A stretch of 64,000 bases of DNA from Strongylocentrotus purpuratus (taxonomy: Eukaryota; Echinodermata; Echinoidea; Camarodonta; Strongylocentrotidae), in assembly GCF_000002235.5 (NCBI RefSeq), contig NW_022145601.1:22361389-22425388 (forward strand), in the 5' to 3' direction. The translations under genes were made by a program, and so were the position numbers. Every line of letters starts with the position of its first letter. The first letter of the stretch is position 1. This document shows, in pieces, positions 1-11,996 of the stretch. The notes beneath the pieces were generated by a model, which was given only the letters and a program-made list of their open reading frames with translations, had not been told where the DNA came from and did no database searches.

Positions 1-212
1 GCCAGATTCCGACCGCCTACTTCCAGGCCACCACCGGACCGGTCATCCGTGGCCTCTGCTCCGGCCGCAACACGTTCTGGGCGCTTCCCGTGACCGCGGA
101 GGAGTACGGCCGTCTAAAGCGTTACAGCTGCAGATCTGTAAAATGGTGTTTGTGGATAATTTATAACTGGAGAATGGGCATATGCATAAGCAGGGAAACA
201 TGCGATTATTAA
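1..212 (+). CDS. BR0: last exon of a BRICHOS-like precursor (5' part outside window)
   Basis: The reading frame is open from base 3 to the TAA at 210-212 and matches the last exon of BR1, BR2 and BR3. It holds the end of the BRICHOS-like domain: the QIPTAYFQATTG stretch, then the conserved GLCSGR with the second domain cysteine, then FWALPV. A furin-type RLKR site follows (codons 111-122), then a 29-residue C-terminal tail with cysteines at tail positions 3, 9, 21 and 27. The tail has two cysteines fewer than its sisters: the codon matching the third cysteine of BR1 is TGG (Trp). By analogy with the complete copies, exons 1-4 lie upstream of the window. The protein should be a type II membrane precursor in the secretory pathway whose C-terminal peptide is released by a furin-like protease. 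Family assignment rests on motif spacing read by eye. Confidence 0.8.
   Translation, partial: QIPTAYFQATTGPVIRGLCSGRNTFWALPVTAEEYGRLKRYSCRSVKWCLWIIYNWRMGICISRETCDY
123..209 (+). other. BR0 predicted released peptide
   Basis: These 29 codons follow the RLKR site. Cysteines at 3, 9, 21 and 27 are symmetric about the centre (3+27 = 9+21 = 30), which fits a two-rung disulfide-laddered hairpin with an 11-residue turn region. Counted charge is about +2 (4 Arg/Lys, 2 Asp/Glu). Release and folding are inferred, not shown. Confidence 0.5.
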
Positions 213-985
213 AGGATGACGACGAAAAGGGCTACATGTCAACACGAGTTGAACCCCGTGAGGTATCTCGTAATCATAGTCATCGCATGTAGTATTTCTA
301 GTTTGTTTATAAATACGAATTCTTCATTTTTAGAGCAAATGATAAATCAGGTGGTGTATCCCTTTCGCAGGCTGAAAATAGTAACTTGTGTGAATCCTAT
401 GGTAAACAAGAAATTACACCAACAAAAACTCCCCTGAAAAGATTAGAACTGGTAATTGCGTTTATGTGAAATTATATATCAGCTTAGTTTTGGCCATTAC
501 AAGAAGTGGGTCATTGATGTGTACAAATGCTCATGTACCCTTGACAGCTCATTTTCCGTATGTTATTACCAAAGAAAAAAAGGAAGTCAGTCAGTCGCTC
601 AATAGTGCCTGACAGTGAAGTCTAGACAATTTGAATACTAGGACACTGCTTATGTTAAAATTTCACAACTCGGACATACGTGACATATTCTTAATTCCTG
701 CAAAGTTCTACATAATTTGATGTTGGCTGCAAAAGGGATACCCACCTTTAACGTAAAATGTTATAACACATTTTTCATCGGAATTCTTTAAGACAACTTT
801 GTTATAATAATTAACAACAATTGTGATAAAATATATAATTACAATGTAGAATCAATAAGGTACACATTCATTACGCCATTTTCATTGAAAATATCTTTTT
901 GTTAGTACTGGTAAAGAGTTTACAAGTTTATTTCATACACAGAGAGATACTCAGAATTATAGACAATTACAGTAATGATACATTT
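213..985 (+). other. 3' flank of BR0, shared with the BR1 flank
   Basis: AT-rich non-coding sequence. It aligns by eye with about 20480-21420 after BR1: shared runs include the text around GATGACGACGAA, CAAGAAGTGGG, GTCGCTCAATAGTG and GACATACGTGACATATTC. No open frame with support is seen. It is part of the segmental duplication that carries the gene. Confidence 0.6.
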
Positions 986-1199
986 TAATGAGAGCTTTAG
1001 TTTGTTAGTTATAGGAAATCAGGTGTGTATGATGAGGGTGTCTAAAGCGCGAGAGAGTAGAAGAGGGGGGCGAGGGGTGTAAATAGATATATAGAGACTC
1101 TCTAAATTAAAACCACCAAGAACTTTATTTGCCATACATATAAACAAAAAAAAAAACTCTACCGGTAGTTATTCTTTAAAAAAGCCTCTTTTACACTGT

Positions 1200-1591
1200 A
1201 ACTGCGTAGAGTTGCGTAGTGTTGCGTACCGACTACGCATAAATTAGGCTGCGTATTAATGGAAACATGTTGCTTCACTTTAGTCCTTGCGTAGGTTATG
1301 CGTAGGCTGGCGTACAGGTTTGCTTATGGTTACTTACGGTTGCTTACTGTGTGGAAAGCTTTTACTGCTTTGTCGATCTGGCGTAGGGTAGCGTACTGTT
1401 GCGTAGGCATGACGTACAGTAGCGTAGTGTTGCGTACTTTCTGTGTCAAGTTTCTACGCCGAAAGTACACGAAAAAAAATAAACACGTTGAATTGTTTGC
1501 GTCCATCTTGCGTACCTCTTTGCGTCCCTCAGCATATAGTAACGTAGGCCAGCGTAGTTCGTACGCAACACTACGCAAATCTTCGTATGGA
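1200..1591. mobile_element. GCGTA-rich foldback element, copy 1
   Basis: The left end CGTAGAGTTGCGTAGTGTTG is the reverse complement, nearly base for base, of the right end ending at about 1591 (CAACACTACGCAA...). The interior is packed with GCGTAG and GCGTAC hexamers in both orientations. Short frames on both strands exist only because these hexamers lack stops. It is best read as a non-autonomous foldback (MITE-like) element. Confidence 0.6.
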
Positions 1592-3490
1592 CCCCACGCC
1601 AATTAGTGACCTGCCAGTGTCACAAATAAAGTATTAAAAATATGCTCATTTGACCCTAATTAAATGCCTAAAACCCTTGAGCTTTCGGGAGTTTATAGCT
1701 CCTTGAAACCCGTGGACCCCACGCCTATATACACTCAACCTGCTGCGATCTAACTGACCCCCCCCCCCCCCACTTTGAAAAACGTTTCTTGGAGCCTTCA
1801 TGTAACATGCAAGAATGGTGCATGGTGACGCAGATTATTTTCTGCACCCCCCCCCCCCCCCAAACCCCAAACAATTTTACTCATTACGCAACTGACTGTT
1901 CTGCAATGCATGAAGTCACATGCTACTGTCTTCTTCAAGTTCAGTGCCGCTTCAAGGTGATGAAGATAATCTGGTTGATATTGAACTATTAAAATGCAAA
2001 TGTACAATTCATAACCTTATTTAATGCTTTCTTGTAATTTACTGTAAATATAAGAAACAAATTTATGGCACTTCGGCCCGCACGCTGTTGTGTTGACGGG
2101 TTCTTCGATGGATGGATAGACGTATGTGTAGTTGTATAGTTGTACGAATATTGGCCTGCTTGGCCCCCCATACTCTTCGATTCTAGCGCAGCTCACTCAG
2201 TCAAAGCGCCGCACCGGCCGAGCACCGTGTATACTGTATACTGTACGTTTGTTGACTGAAGTTAGGTTGCGACTGAGCTGTCAGTCCAATGGTTTTCTTG
2301 TGAAAACTTTCCTTTAGAAAATGATAATCAAAATTCAGTAAACATGGCCGTAATAATCACAAAATAAGCTTTGATTTCATACCTCCATTCACGAAAACTA
2401 TATAAAAATCGCGGCAATCATGATGGAAATAGGTCTCTAAGTTTGGACGTCGACGGGAATTAGCCCCGTGTATCTCTCTGGCCTGTGCAGCTAGTACAAA
2501 GCACATCCCATAGCAAGATGGTTTACTCGCGGTAATCCAACCCTTTGTATAAAGCATTTAATACGCGACATAATGTGAGTTGATCGTCATCTGTCGCGTG
2601 TCTCTTTGATACGGATGTAATGTTGAATATGCATGAGGTATCTCTGTCGTCACGCATATCCTGCATTATGCATGTCGCGTCTGTTTCCGCCCTGGACGTC
2701 GACACGGAGGAGGACCTCGGGCGGAGCATAGCCAATTCGCTAGAGTAGACTCTCCCGCGGACGACGGCACCGGGCACGGGTACCCCGAGGGCAGGGTTCA
2801 GGAGGAGATAGCCGCACCAACTTCGGTCGGCGATCTCATTAAAAAACAATAGAATACAAAGGCTCGCGGAGTTGTCATGCCCCCCCCCCCGCGGTGTCTT
2901 AGCGTATTACTTATAGTGACTAGCAGGACCCGCGGAAATCCGCGGGATTCTAGAGGTGGGCGGGGGGGGGGGGTGTAAATAGATATATAGAGACTGTCTA
3001 AATTAAAACCACCAAGAACTTTATTTGCCATTCAGGCCATTAAAAAAATATACATGTTTAGCGTCCCCGCCCGCTTCCTTTTTGGGGGCCGCCTCCTATT
3101 TTTTTTTTTTGAAAGAAAAAAAAACAGCGTCCCCGCCTGCTTCCTTTTTGGGGGGCCGCCTCCTATTTTTTTTTTTTTTTTTTTTTTATTTTTTTTTTTA
3201 ATTTATTTTTTATTTTTTGAAAGAAAAAAAACATGAAAAGCACTGCTAAAATGTATTTCTGATTTTAAATAAGAAAAAAAAAAATTGTCGGCCGCCATCT
3301 TGAAAAATAGCCCGAATGTCAGGGAAAAATGTACGGAGCGGCCATTTTGAAAGAAAAAAAAAAAGGGCCTCCTCCTTCCCATTTTTCGAAAAAACAGGAT
3401 GCTAAAAATGTTTTTTTTTTTAATTTGGCCTTATATAAAAATTAAAAAAACGATCCAACTGTACCGGTAATTATTCTTTAAGCCACTGGA

Positions 3491-3859
3491 ACTGCGTAGA
3501 GTTCCGTAGTGTGGCGTACCGACTATGCAGAAATTAGGCTGCGTATTAATGGGAAAATAGTCCCTGCGTAGGTTATGCGTAGGCTGGCGTACAGGTTTGC
3601 TTATGGTTGCTTACTGTGTGGAAAGCTTTTACTGCTTTGTCGATCTGGCGTAGGGTAGCGTACTGTTGCGTAGGCATGTAGCGTAGTGTTGCGTAAAAAG
3701 GCTGCTTTCTGCGTCAAGTTTCTACGCCGAAAGTACGCAAAAAAAATTAAACATGTTGAATTGTTTTCTTTCATCTTGCGTACCCCTTTTCGTTCCTCAG
3801 CATATAGTAACGTAGGCCAGCGTAGTTTGTACGCAACACTACGCAACTCTACGTATTGA
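3491..3859. mobile_element. GCGTA-rich foldback element, copy 2
   Basis: Same element as at 1200-1591, with the same left end, GCGTA-rich core and right end ACTACGCAACTCTACGTAT. Flanking bases on the right (CCCCACGCCAATTAGTGACC) are shared with copy 1, so the copies moved as part of a larger duplicated block and not alone. Confidence 0.6.
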
Positions 3860-5889
3860 CCCCACGCCAATTAGTGACCCGCAAGTGTCACAAATAAAGT
3901 ATTAAAAATATGCTCATCTGACCCTAATTAAACACCTAAACCCCCCGAGCTTTCGGGGGTTTATGGACTCTTGAAACCCGTGGACCCCACGCCTATATTA
4001 TATATACACTCAACTCGCTGCGATCTGATCTCGATCTCCCACACCCCCCCCCCCCAACTTTGGAGAACGTAACCCCCGAGCTTTTGGGGTTTTTATGGCC
4101 CCTTGAAACCCGTGGACCCCACGCCTATATTATATATACACTCAACTCAGGACCCGCGGAAATCCGAGGGATTCTAGAGGGGGGCGCAGGCAAAAAATTA
4201 AGTTTTTCATTTCGGGGGCTCCATTTCAAATTTTTGGGAAATTTTCGGGGACTACTTTTTCCAACTTTCGGGGGCTCTTTTTTCTGGGGCTACTTTTTCA
4301 TTAATTCATAAAAGGATAGGCCTACACTTTGTTGAGATTTGTTTAGTAGGCTCAGGACAGGTTTCAGGCTTCCTATACTTCATAATTGCCTATTTAAAAA
4401 AAAAAAACATTTTTCTAGTTCAATAACTAAGTTTTCATGCATTGATTTGATGCAAGAACTGTAACATAATAGACCCTAGATTGTGATTATTTCTGACCAT
4501 GAATTTCGATAATCATTTTTCAAAGTAAAATTTTCACAAGAAAATCAGACAGTCGTTTAAAAACGTAAACATTAGTAATACTTTTACTAATTCTAAGATC
4601 AGGTTTCGTAAATCTATTCACGAAACTATATTGAAATCGCGGCAATAATGATGCAAACCAACAGATAACAATTTCAAAGTGTCAAATCTATTCGACTCGA
4701 GCTCAGCTCAGCTGAACTCACACATACACACACACAGTGTAACTCCAGAAAGCTCGAACACCGGCGCCGCAGGCCTCAGACGCCTGCGGTGCGCGGAGCC
4801 GGTGTTGGAGCTTGCTGGAGTTAAATTGCAGCTCACACACACTGCACAGCAGCACTGCACTGACTGAAGGCAGCTTGCGACTGAATTGTCAGTCCAATGG
4901 TTTTCTTGTGAAAACTTTCCTTTAGAAAATGATAATCAAAATTTAGTAGCATGGCCGTAATAATCACAAAATAAGCTTTCATTTCATACCTCCATTCACG
5001 ACACCTATATAAAAATCGCGGCAATAATGATGGAAATAGGTCTCTAAGTTTGGACGTGGACGGGAAGCTTCGTGTGTATCTCTGTGGCTCGTGCAGCTAC
5101 TATACAATGGATATCCTATAGAAAGATGCTTTACTCGGGTAAGCCCGACCCTGTGCGTCGTGCATTTAATACGCAACTTAATGTGAGTGGACAGTCATCG
5201 GTCGTGTGTCTCCAACTTGGGTCGGCGATCTCATTAAAAAACAATAGAATACAAAGGCCGGCGGAGACGTCATGCCCCCCCGCGGAGCCTTAGCGTATTA
5301 CTATTATAGACTAGCAGGACCCGCGGAAATCCGCGGGATTCTAGAGGGGGGCGGGGGTGTAAATAGATATATAGAGACTGTCTAAATTAAAACCACCAAG
5401 AACTTTATTTGCCATTCAGGCCATTAAAAAAATATACATGTTTAGCGTCCCCGCCCGCTTTTTTTAAAAATATTTTATTTTTTTATTTTTTTTATTTTTG
5501 AAAGAAAAAAAACAGCGTTCCCGCCTGCTTCCTTTTTTGGGGCCGCCTCCTATTTTTTTTTTTTTTTTTTATTTTTTTTTTTATTTATTTATTTATTTTT
5601 TATTTTTTTATTTTTTTGAAAGAAAAAAAACATGAAAAGCACTGCTAAAATGTATTTCTGATTTTAAAAAAGAAAAAAAAAAATTGTCGGCCGCCATCTT
5701 GAAAAATATGCTGAATGTCAGGGAAAATGTACGGAGCGGCCATTTTGAAAGAAAAAAAAAGAAAAAAAGGGCCTCCTTCCCATTTTTCGAAAAAACAGGA
5801 CGCTAAACATGTTTTTCTTTTAATTTGGCCTTATATAAAAAAACAAAAACGATCCAACTATACCAGTAGTTATTCTTTAAGCCACTGGA

Positions 5890-6259
5890 ACTGCGTAGAG
5901 TTCCGTAGTGTGGCGTACCGACTACGCAGAAATTAGGCTGCGTATTAATGGGAAAATAGTCCCTGCGTAGGTTATGCGTAGGCTGGCGTACAGGTTTGCT
6001 TATGGTTGCTTACTGTGTGGAAAGCTTTTACTGCTTTGTTAATCTGGCGTAGGGTTGCGTACTGTTGCGTAGTCATGTAGCGTAGTGTTGCGTAAAAAGG
6101 CGTACTTTCTGCGTCAAGTTTCTACGCCGAAAGTACGCGAAAAAAATTAAACATGTTGAATTGTTTTCGTTCATGTTGCGTAACCCTTTCCGTCCCCCAG
6201 CATATAGTAACGTAGGCCAGCGTAGTTGGTACGCAACACTACGCAACTCTACGTATTGA
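5890..6259. mobile_element. GCGTA-rich foldback element, copy 3
   Basis: Third copy of the 1200-1591 element, very close to copy 2. The right flank again reads CCCCACGCC but lacks about 35 bp present in the other two before AATAAAGTATTAAAAATATG. Confidence 0.6.
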
Positions 6260-7210
6260 CCCCACGCCAAATAAAGTATTAAAAATATGCTCATCTGACC
6301 CTAATTAAACGCCTAAACCCCCCGAGCTTTCGGGGGTTTATGGCCCCTTGAAACCCGTGGACCCCACGCCTACACTTAACTCGCTTCGATCTACCTGATC
6401 CCCCTCGCCCCCCCACAACCCGTGGACCCCACGCCTACACTCAACTCGCTTCGATCTACCTGACCCCCCCCCCACACTTTGAAAAATGTTTTGTGGGGTC
6501 TGCATGTAACATGTAAGATGCAGATTTTTTTTGTAACATGTAATTAGATGCAAAAAAAAATATTTTGCCCCCCCCCCCCAACGATCTTATGGCACTTCGG
6601 CCTGCCCGCTGTTGTGTTCACGTGTAGGCCTACTTCAATGAATGGATAGACATAAATAGTCGCATGGATGGATACATAATATAGCGTATAGTTGTCGAAT
6701 ATTGGCATGTTTGGCCCTTCATAGTCTCTTCGACTCTGAATAGCTAGCTCACTCACTCACTCAGCTCAGTCGAGCAGCCAGCGCAGCTGCACTGCACTAC
6801 ACACTGTATGCGTACGGCAGAGCTCTTGAAACTGAACGATGTTTTTCTCTGATTTTCTTGTGAAAACTTTCCTTTAATAAATGATAATAAAAACTGAGTA
6901 AACATGGCCAGAATAATCACAAAATAAGCTTTGATTTCATACCTCCACTCACGAAAACTATATAAAAATCCCGGCAATAATGATGGAAATAGGTCTCTAA
7001 GTTTGGACATGGATATGGGAAGACATCTGTTGCGCTGATTTTAGGCCTAACGTTAGATATCATGAAATAAGCTATTAAATATCAAATAAAGACTCAACTC
7101 GTTTAAATTTTAAATATGAGGTCTACATTTTAATTAAAATTAAAAAAATGGTAAAGATTACAACATCTAAAATATACAAAACAAACACGGGGAAGAAAAA
7201 AAAAACACTT

Positions 7211-7312
7211 GAGACGGAGGCGGGATCGAACCCGTGCGTGCAAAAAGTGCAAGAGCTGCCGGCGAATCGAACGCAAAAACCGGCACCTCAGACCGCTCGT
7301 CCACTTCCGTTT
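7211..7312 (-). repeat. tRNA-like sequence (pseudo-tRNA or SINE head)
   Basis: On the minus strand an A-box-like TGGACGAGCGG is followed about 70 bases later by a good B box GGGTTCGATCCC. The spacing suggests a tRNA with a long variable arm (Ser/Leu type). The T stem does not pair well and no clear anticodon arm forms, so it is not called a working tRNA gene. Confidence 0.35.
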
Positions 7313-7319
7313 CATGCTA

Positions 7320-7545
7320 AAGCATGAAATTCGTGACGGATAAGTGGGACGTGCGGACGCATCGACGACGTCGACGACGACCGGGACGTCGCACCGGGCC
7401 GGGACGTGGCCAATTCTGTAGATTGAAACCCCGTCCGTCCGCGGGACCGCCCGGCGGCGCCCGGGGGCGGGCGGGAGGGGAGATTTGGGCGCCGTAAAAT
7501 GGACCCCGGATACCCCCCTCGACGCGTTAGCGTATTATTATATGG
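7320..7545. other. GC-rich stretch of unknown nature
   Basis: Much richer in G and C than its surroundings, with repeated GACGTCG and CGGGACGTSG words, a CCCGGCGGCGCCCGGGGGCG core and a TTAGCGTATTA end. Similar TTAGCGTATTA text ends other pieces of the block (2900, 5291), so it belongs to the same repeat family. No gene is seen. Confidence 0.4.
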
Positions 7546-7880
7546 ATAATGAGGACAAATTAATAATTCAGCTCAGTAATAATAGACAAAGCTAACATTA
7601 GATCGTAGATGATAATAAACAGGGGAAACAAAAGAAAACAATATAATGTAGGGAACAATTAGTGTGAGATTAGTCGAGAGTTCCGGGATGACAGGCAAGC
7701 GAGGGTGAAGCGAAATGGGGTGGAGGGGGAGGGGTAGCAGCATGGTCACGCAGGACATGAAGACTACACACATTAAAGCCATGGCAAGCCGATTTAAGAA
7801 ATACATAATGTCTGCGAGACTACCGTTGTACAGATGAACGGAGTTTGGCACGAACTAAGCAAGAACCTAACTTGCGCTCG

Positions 7881-8330
7881 TGCGTACCTCGGCACACACA
7901 CTCACAAAGGCCTGACCTGTTGATATTGTAATATAAGGGTGAAGTGAATAGTCTGATAATGCGATGTTTTGGCTTAAATCTCATAATCTGAAGCTCGATC
8001 TCATAATCATGGTTATCGCATGTAGTATTTTTAGGGTTTTATAATTACAATTTATTTAGTTTTACGAATTATTAATTTTTAGAACAAATAAAAGGCCTAC
8101 ATTAAAATTGAAATGGTTAAATAAAACAAGTTCCATCTTAATTGTTGAAGACAACATGTTTAACAATGTTGATAATCTATCTAATTTGAATGTAAATCCA
8201 ATAACGGACGAATTCTTTACGAGGTGTTCAACTTAGAAGTCATTAAAAGGTCACAGAAAGCATATTATATTTGATACTAACAATTTCTGATTTATGCTGC
8301 AGATCTACGGATTAAATTGTTGAGGAAACG
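7881..8330 (+). other. Resumed 3' flank of BR0
   Basis: AT-rich and non-coding; matches about 21425-21880 after BR1 (shared AGGCCTGACC, TAAGGGTGAAGT, TGCGATGTTTTGGCT, AAAGCATATTATATTTGA). No support for a gene. Confidence 0.5.
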
Positions 8331-8882
8331 AGGGGGGGGGGGGGGGGGGTAAGAAAGAGCGAGAAAAATTGTTGTAAAAGTGAGAGAGTGGTACAGACAG
8401 GATATTAAAGAAGAGAAGAGCTAACAAGTGAGATAGATAGAGACATGAAAGAAGAGGAGAAAGAGAGAGAGAGAGAGAGAGAGAGGGGGAGGGAGAAAAA
8501 GAGTCAAAGAAATGACAAATGAGGGAGATAGAGACAGGATAAGAGAATGAGAAAGAGAGAGAGAGAGGGAGAATAAAGAGAAACTAAGTGAGAGAGAGAG
8601 AGAGAGAGAGAGAGAAAGAAGAGACGCAAGAGAGAGATAGAGGAAGGGTAGAAGAGGAGAGAAGAGGAGAGTAGAGAATAAAAGAGAAAAGAAGAGAGAG
8701 AAGAGAATAGAGAGAGAGAGAGAATAGGATTAAAAGAGAAAACTAGTTAAAGAGATATACAAAAGACAGGATAAAAGAGAAGAGAGAGAAACACGGAGAG
8801 CAAGAAAGAGAGAGGGAGAGAGGGAAAGAGGGAGATAGAGATAGAGAGAGAGAGAGAGAGAGAGAGGGGCAGGGGAGAAGTT
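8331..8882. repeat. GA-rich tract of the BR0 unit
   Basis: A G run followed by about 540 bases of almost pure purine (GA, GAGA, AAGAG) on the + strand. The same tract, with the same borders (CGAGGGG on the left, GAGAAAATAATACTT-like on the right), follows every copy: 21882-22312, 33815-34205 and 50981-51480. Confidence 0.85.
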
Positions 8883-9084
8883 CGAGAAAATATAATACTT
8901 CAGTTTGTAGTATACGCGATAGTCCGGAATCTGGCCTATTTACTTTTGATCTCCACTACACCAACGTTACCTCCCCTTACTTACTTGATACCAGCCGAAG
9001 ATGGCGTGATCATAAAATTAGGACTCCCGGCAATATCTGGCCTATTAAATTTTGATCTCCGCTTATGGCAATCCCGATGCCCAA

Positions 9085-9356
9085 TACATCCGATAAACTC
9101 AGTTTTTCACTTGAAAAACTAAGTTTATCACCGAAAAACAGTTTTTTTTTTGGCGGAAAACCGTGTTTACCAAAAGTTACTGATAAACTTATTTTTTCGT
9201 GATTAACAGAGTTTTTCACTCGCCCAATGCCCACTTATTGCGATAACCTGAGTTTATCGGCGAAAACTAAGTTAATCGCCGAAAAACTCAATTTTTAATT
9301 TGATATGCAGAGGTTCTTGATAAGCTCAGTTTTCGAAAAACTCTGTTTATCACTTC
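9085..9356. repeat. Degenerate palindromic minisatellite
   Basis: Repeats of GATAAACTCAGTTTTTC and its complement GAAAAACTNAGTTTATC alternate through about 270 bases, so that the strand can fold on itself in many ways. No coding role is seen. Confidence 0.6.
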
Positions 9357-11209
9357 GAATGATCATCCTCAATTCATAATGTGAATTACTTGCATGAATT
9401 TAATGAGGATCTGAGATTCCAGTCGCTTATTTCACGCACGCGTGTACGCCCACACCCCATCGTTGTTTGCCGTGAAACCGGTGAGAAAGCGTATCTATTT
9501 TTTCTTCGTTTTTAGGAAAAATACTCCAACAAATATAAGAAAATTGACACGAAACAGGTAATACTTTCAAATCATGACCATTTTTTTGAACAACTGTTGA
9601 TGATTTATATGTATACCTTTTAATAGTTTTCCAGGACTTTTGTAGACTCTGCTGATCCCTAAATCATCTTACATGTAGGTAACCCCATCTCTCAGAAGAG
9701 GAAAGAAAGATCATGATTGTTCAAAATAACAGGAAATAACACCCACCTTGTATTTGGCATAGGCCTACTTTGTAAGAATATGCATGGGGTAGTCCCCAAA
9801 CATGTTTTCCCAACGACAGGAAATAACACACACCTTATGTTCGGCCTTGTCCTATTTTGCGGAAATATGGGGAAAGTCCCCCAACATGATCTCCTTATAA
9901 AGTGTACTATCTTTAAAGGTATTACACAGTGTTGGTATGTGATCATGAATTTGGTTCAAATGGACATATTACAAGCATATGCGATTTACAATACTCGAGT
10001 CTAATCGAGTCTAAAGTGATGAAATTGTAAATAATTGTAAATGGTAAATTTCAAGAATGATATTGCTTTAGCATTAAAGCAATGTTTATTTATGTTAAAA
10101 TCGACCGATTTGCTATTACCGTTTGGAAATAATATATCGAAACTGCATATTCTCAGATTTGCATGGTCGTAGCTACCATGAAAAGGCCTTAGGCGCTATT
10201 TGAAATATTTGAAATTTACCGGGAGCACCTGTAAATTTTTGATTATTCAATTTCTCGAAAGCACAAGTGTTTTAGGGGGCTAAATTTCTAGTGATTATAA
10301 CACATCAACAGGGGCATCCCAATATATCAATAATTTTAAAGAATTACTATCCATTCAACTTTCAACATTTCCCAAAACTTTGCATAACCTTTAGTGACAC
10401 CACACATAGATCCAGATTTTGGAAATTTAATAAGAATCTGTTAACAAAAAGTGATTATTATGAAGAAGTAAGAACGAATGCATTTCTTGTATGTCTTGGC
10501 GGGATATGTATGCAAAATTAGAGCCAATTAATACTCAATAAAATATGCCAAAAGTAAGAGAAGCAAAGAAAATGATGTCACGATTTCAGAAGAGAAATTA
10601 CAAAAATCAATGACAAAATGTGAACGGACACTCAATGGTGAAAAAATGCAGGAAACTATAAATGAATATTAAAAGACTTCCAAATAACTAGAAAAGTATA
10701 CCAACAGAACTGTAAAAGCTCAATAATCAGAAGAATAAGAAGGAGAGAAGAACTCTAAATATTTTATGTCATTAGAAAAGCGAAATTTTGAAGAAAAAAA
10801 AAATCAAATTTTGCAACTAGGCAGCGACAAAGGCAAAAATTTAAGAAAGCATCAAATATAAGAAAATGTGTATATCAACTTCATTTAAACTTATTAGTTA
10901 AAAAGAAAGACAGCTTAATTTAAAAGGATATTTTACTGATTTACACACTCCTAATTTAACCGATGAATTAGCGGAACCATGGGCAAATTAACGGATAAAA
11001 ATGTCGGCAAGTTGTTTTTTAGTTTGCTAAAAACAAAGCGCCTGGATATTGCCCTTCTTCCTACACGAATAGTGAAGGTTTTGAATAGTGAATGTTTTGT
11101 TTAGAGGATATACAAATGTTCCAACATTACAAGAGGATGGTATATACTTGGTTCGACTTATAAGAGACAGTAGAAAGAAATATAACAAATTCATTAAAAC
11201 AAATCTTAT
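9357..11209 (+). other. Upstream region of the BR1 unit
   Basis: AT-rich, no supported gene. From 9600 to 9900 it holds text found upstream of BR2 (26150-26330) and BR3 (42250-42430): GAAAGAAAGATCA, TCAAAATAACAGGAAA and CCCAAACATGATCTCC. In this unit that text is tandemly doubled (about 9718-9800 and 9815-9895). The rest, including 9900-11200, shows nothing recognisable. Confidence 0.4.
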
Positions 11210-11603
11210 TTAAAGATGAAGTTGAGTTCTGGTCATGCGATTGCATTGTGAAAGAAACGGTGTGGAATCGACCAGGAAAGTTTGATCACTTAGCATATAA
11301 GTATTCGTGTGTAATGCAAGGTTCTGGAATCATCAAAAAGATTTTAAAAAATTAGCCAAGTCTTGGTAAAGTTACAAACATTGTACATAGAAAGATATAT
11401 TTGGGACTACACAAACACGTGGCGTAAAAATCCGTCCCGATTTTTACGATGTTACATGGCATATTTAGAATATGAGGGCAATTGAGGAGCCATGCTTTTC
11501 AGGGAACATGTTTTATCTGAAGTTCTTCCACACTTGCATAATAACTATGATAACGCTCACAAATTATTGTTCACCTCTTCCCAGAACTCAACCTTCTCTT
11601 TAA
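11210..11603 (+). mobile_element. TTAA-flanked MITE B, forward copy
   Basis: Starts TTAAAGATGAAGTTGAGTTC and ends with the complement (AGAACTCAACCTTCTCTTTAA), so it has inverted termini with TTAA at both ends, as expected for piggyBac- or Kolobok-type targets. About 394 bp, non-coding. The inverted sister copy lies at 11997-12389. Confidence 0.65.
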
Positions 11604-11996
11604 GAGCGAAGGCATTTTTGTTTAACTCAAATAGAAGAGATCAAAACCAAACAGTATTATTTAAAAAAAAAGGTTTGAAGTAGGCTTATTGAAAATCAAT
11701 GACATCGTAAAAGTCTCTAGATTCATGTCTTTGAAAGAAATTAAAAAAATATTTGAAAAAACACGCTTCTTTGTTTCAAGAATATTATATTATAGTAAAT
11801 GCGATTACCACAGTTTGGAAACACACTGGCCCGAATTCATGAAGGAGGTTTAAATTTAACCCATGGTTTAAAATGAGCGCTAAGGCATTGACATTGACAA
11901 TTAATTCTCATGTCAACCACATTGGGATATTGCAGAAGTTTAATATCAGTTCGAACTTGTCAATTTAACACTTTAAATTATACACTTCAAATCGAA

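Larger units (their letters stand above)
986..7880. repeat. Insertion block of about 6.9 kb, a composite repeat in three rough copies
   Basis: The BR0 and BR1 flanks match up to about 985 (ACAGTAATGRTACA) and again from about 7890 (AGGCCTGACC), while BR1 needs only a few bases between them (near 21405-21430). The block is therefore absent from the BR1 unit. Inside, one set of sequences recurs about every 2.3 kb: a GTGTAAATAGATATATAGAG segment (about 1076, 2974, 5357), homopolymer-rich pieces with GCGTCCCCGCC, a GCGTA-rich foldback (1200, 3491, 5890) and an AT-rich end with TATAAAAATCSCGGCAAT (about 2400, 5010, 6960). Copies are imperfect and partly shuffled. No protein-coding frame is credible in it. 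Confidence 0.6.

Noticed and set aside
1298..1606. 102-codon frame in the GCGTA-rich element, and similar minus-strand frames at 3601-3870 and 6073-6294
   Set aside because: The GCGTA hexamer lacks stops in several frames; frames lie inside a foldback with no domain and are not conserved as protein.
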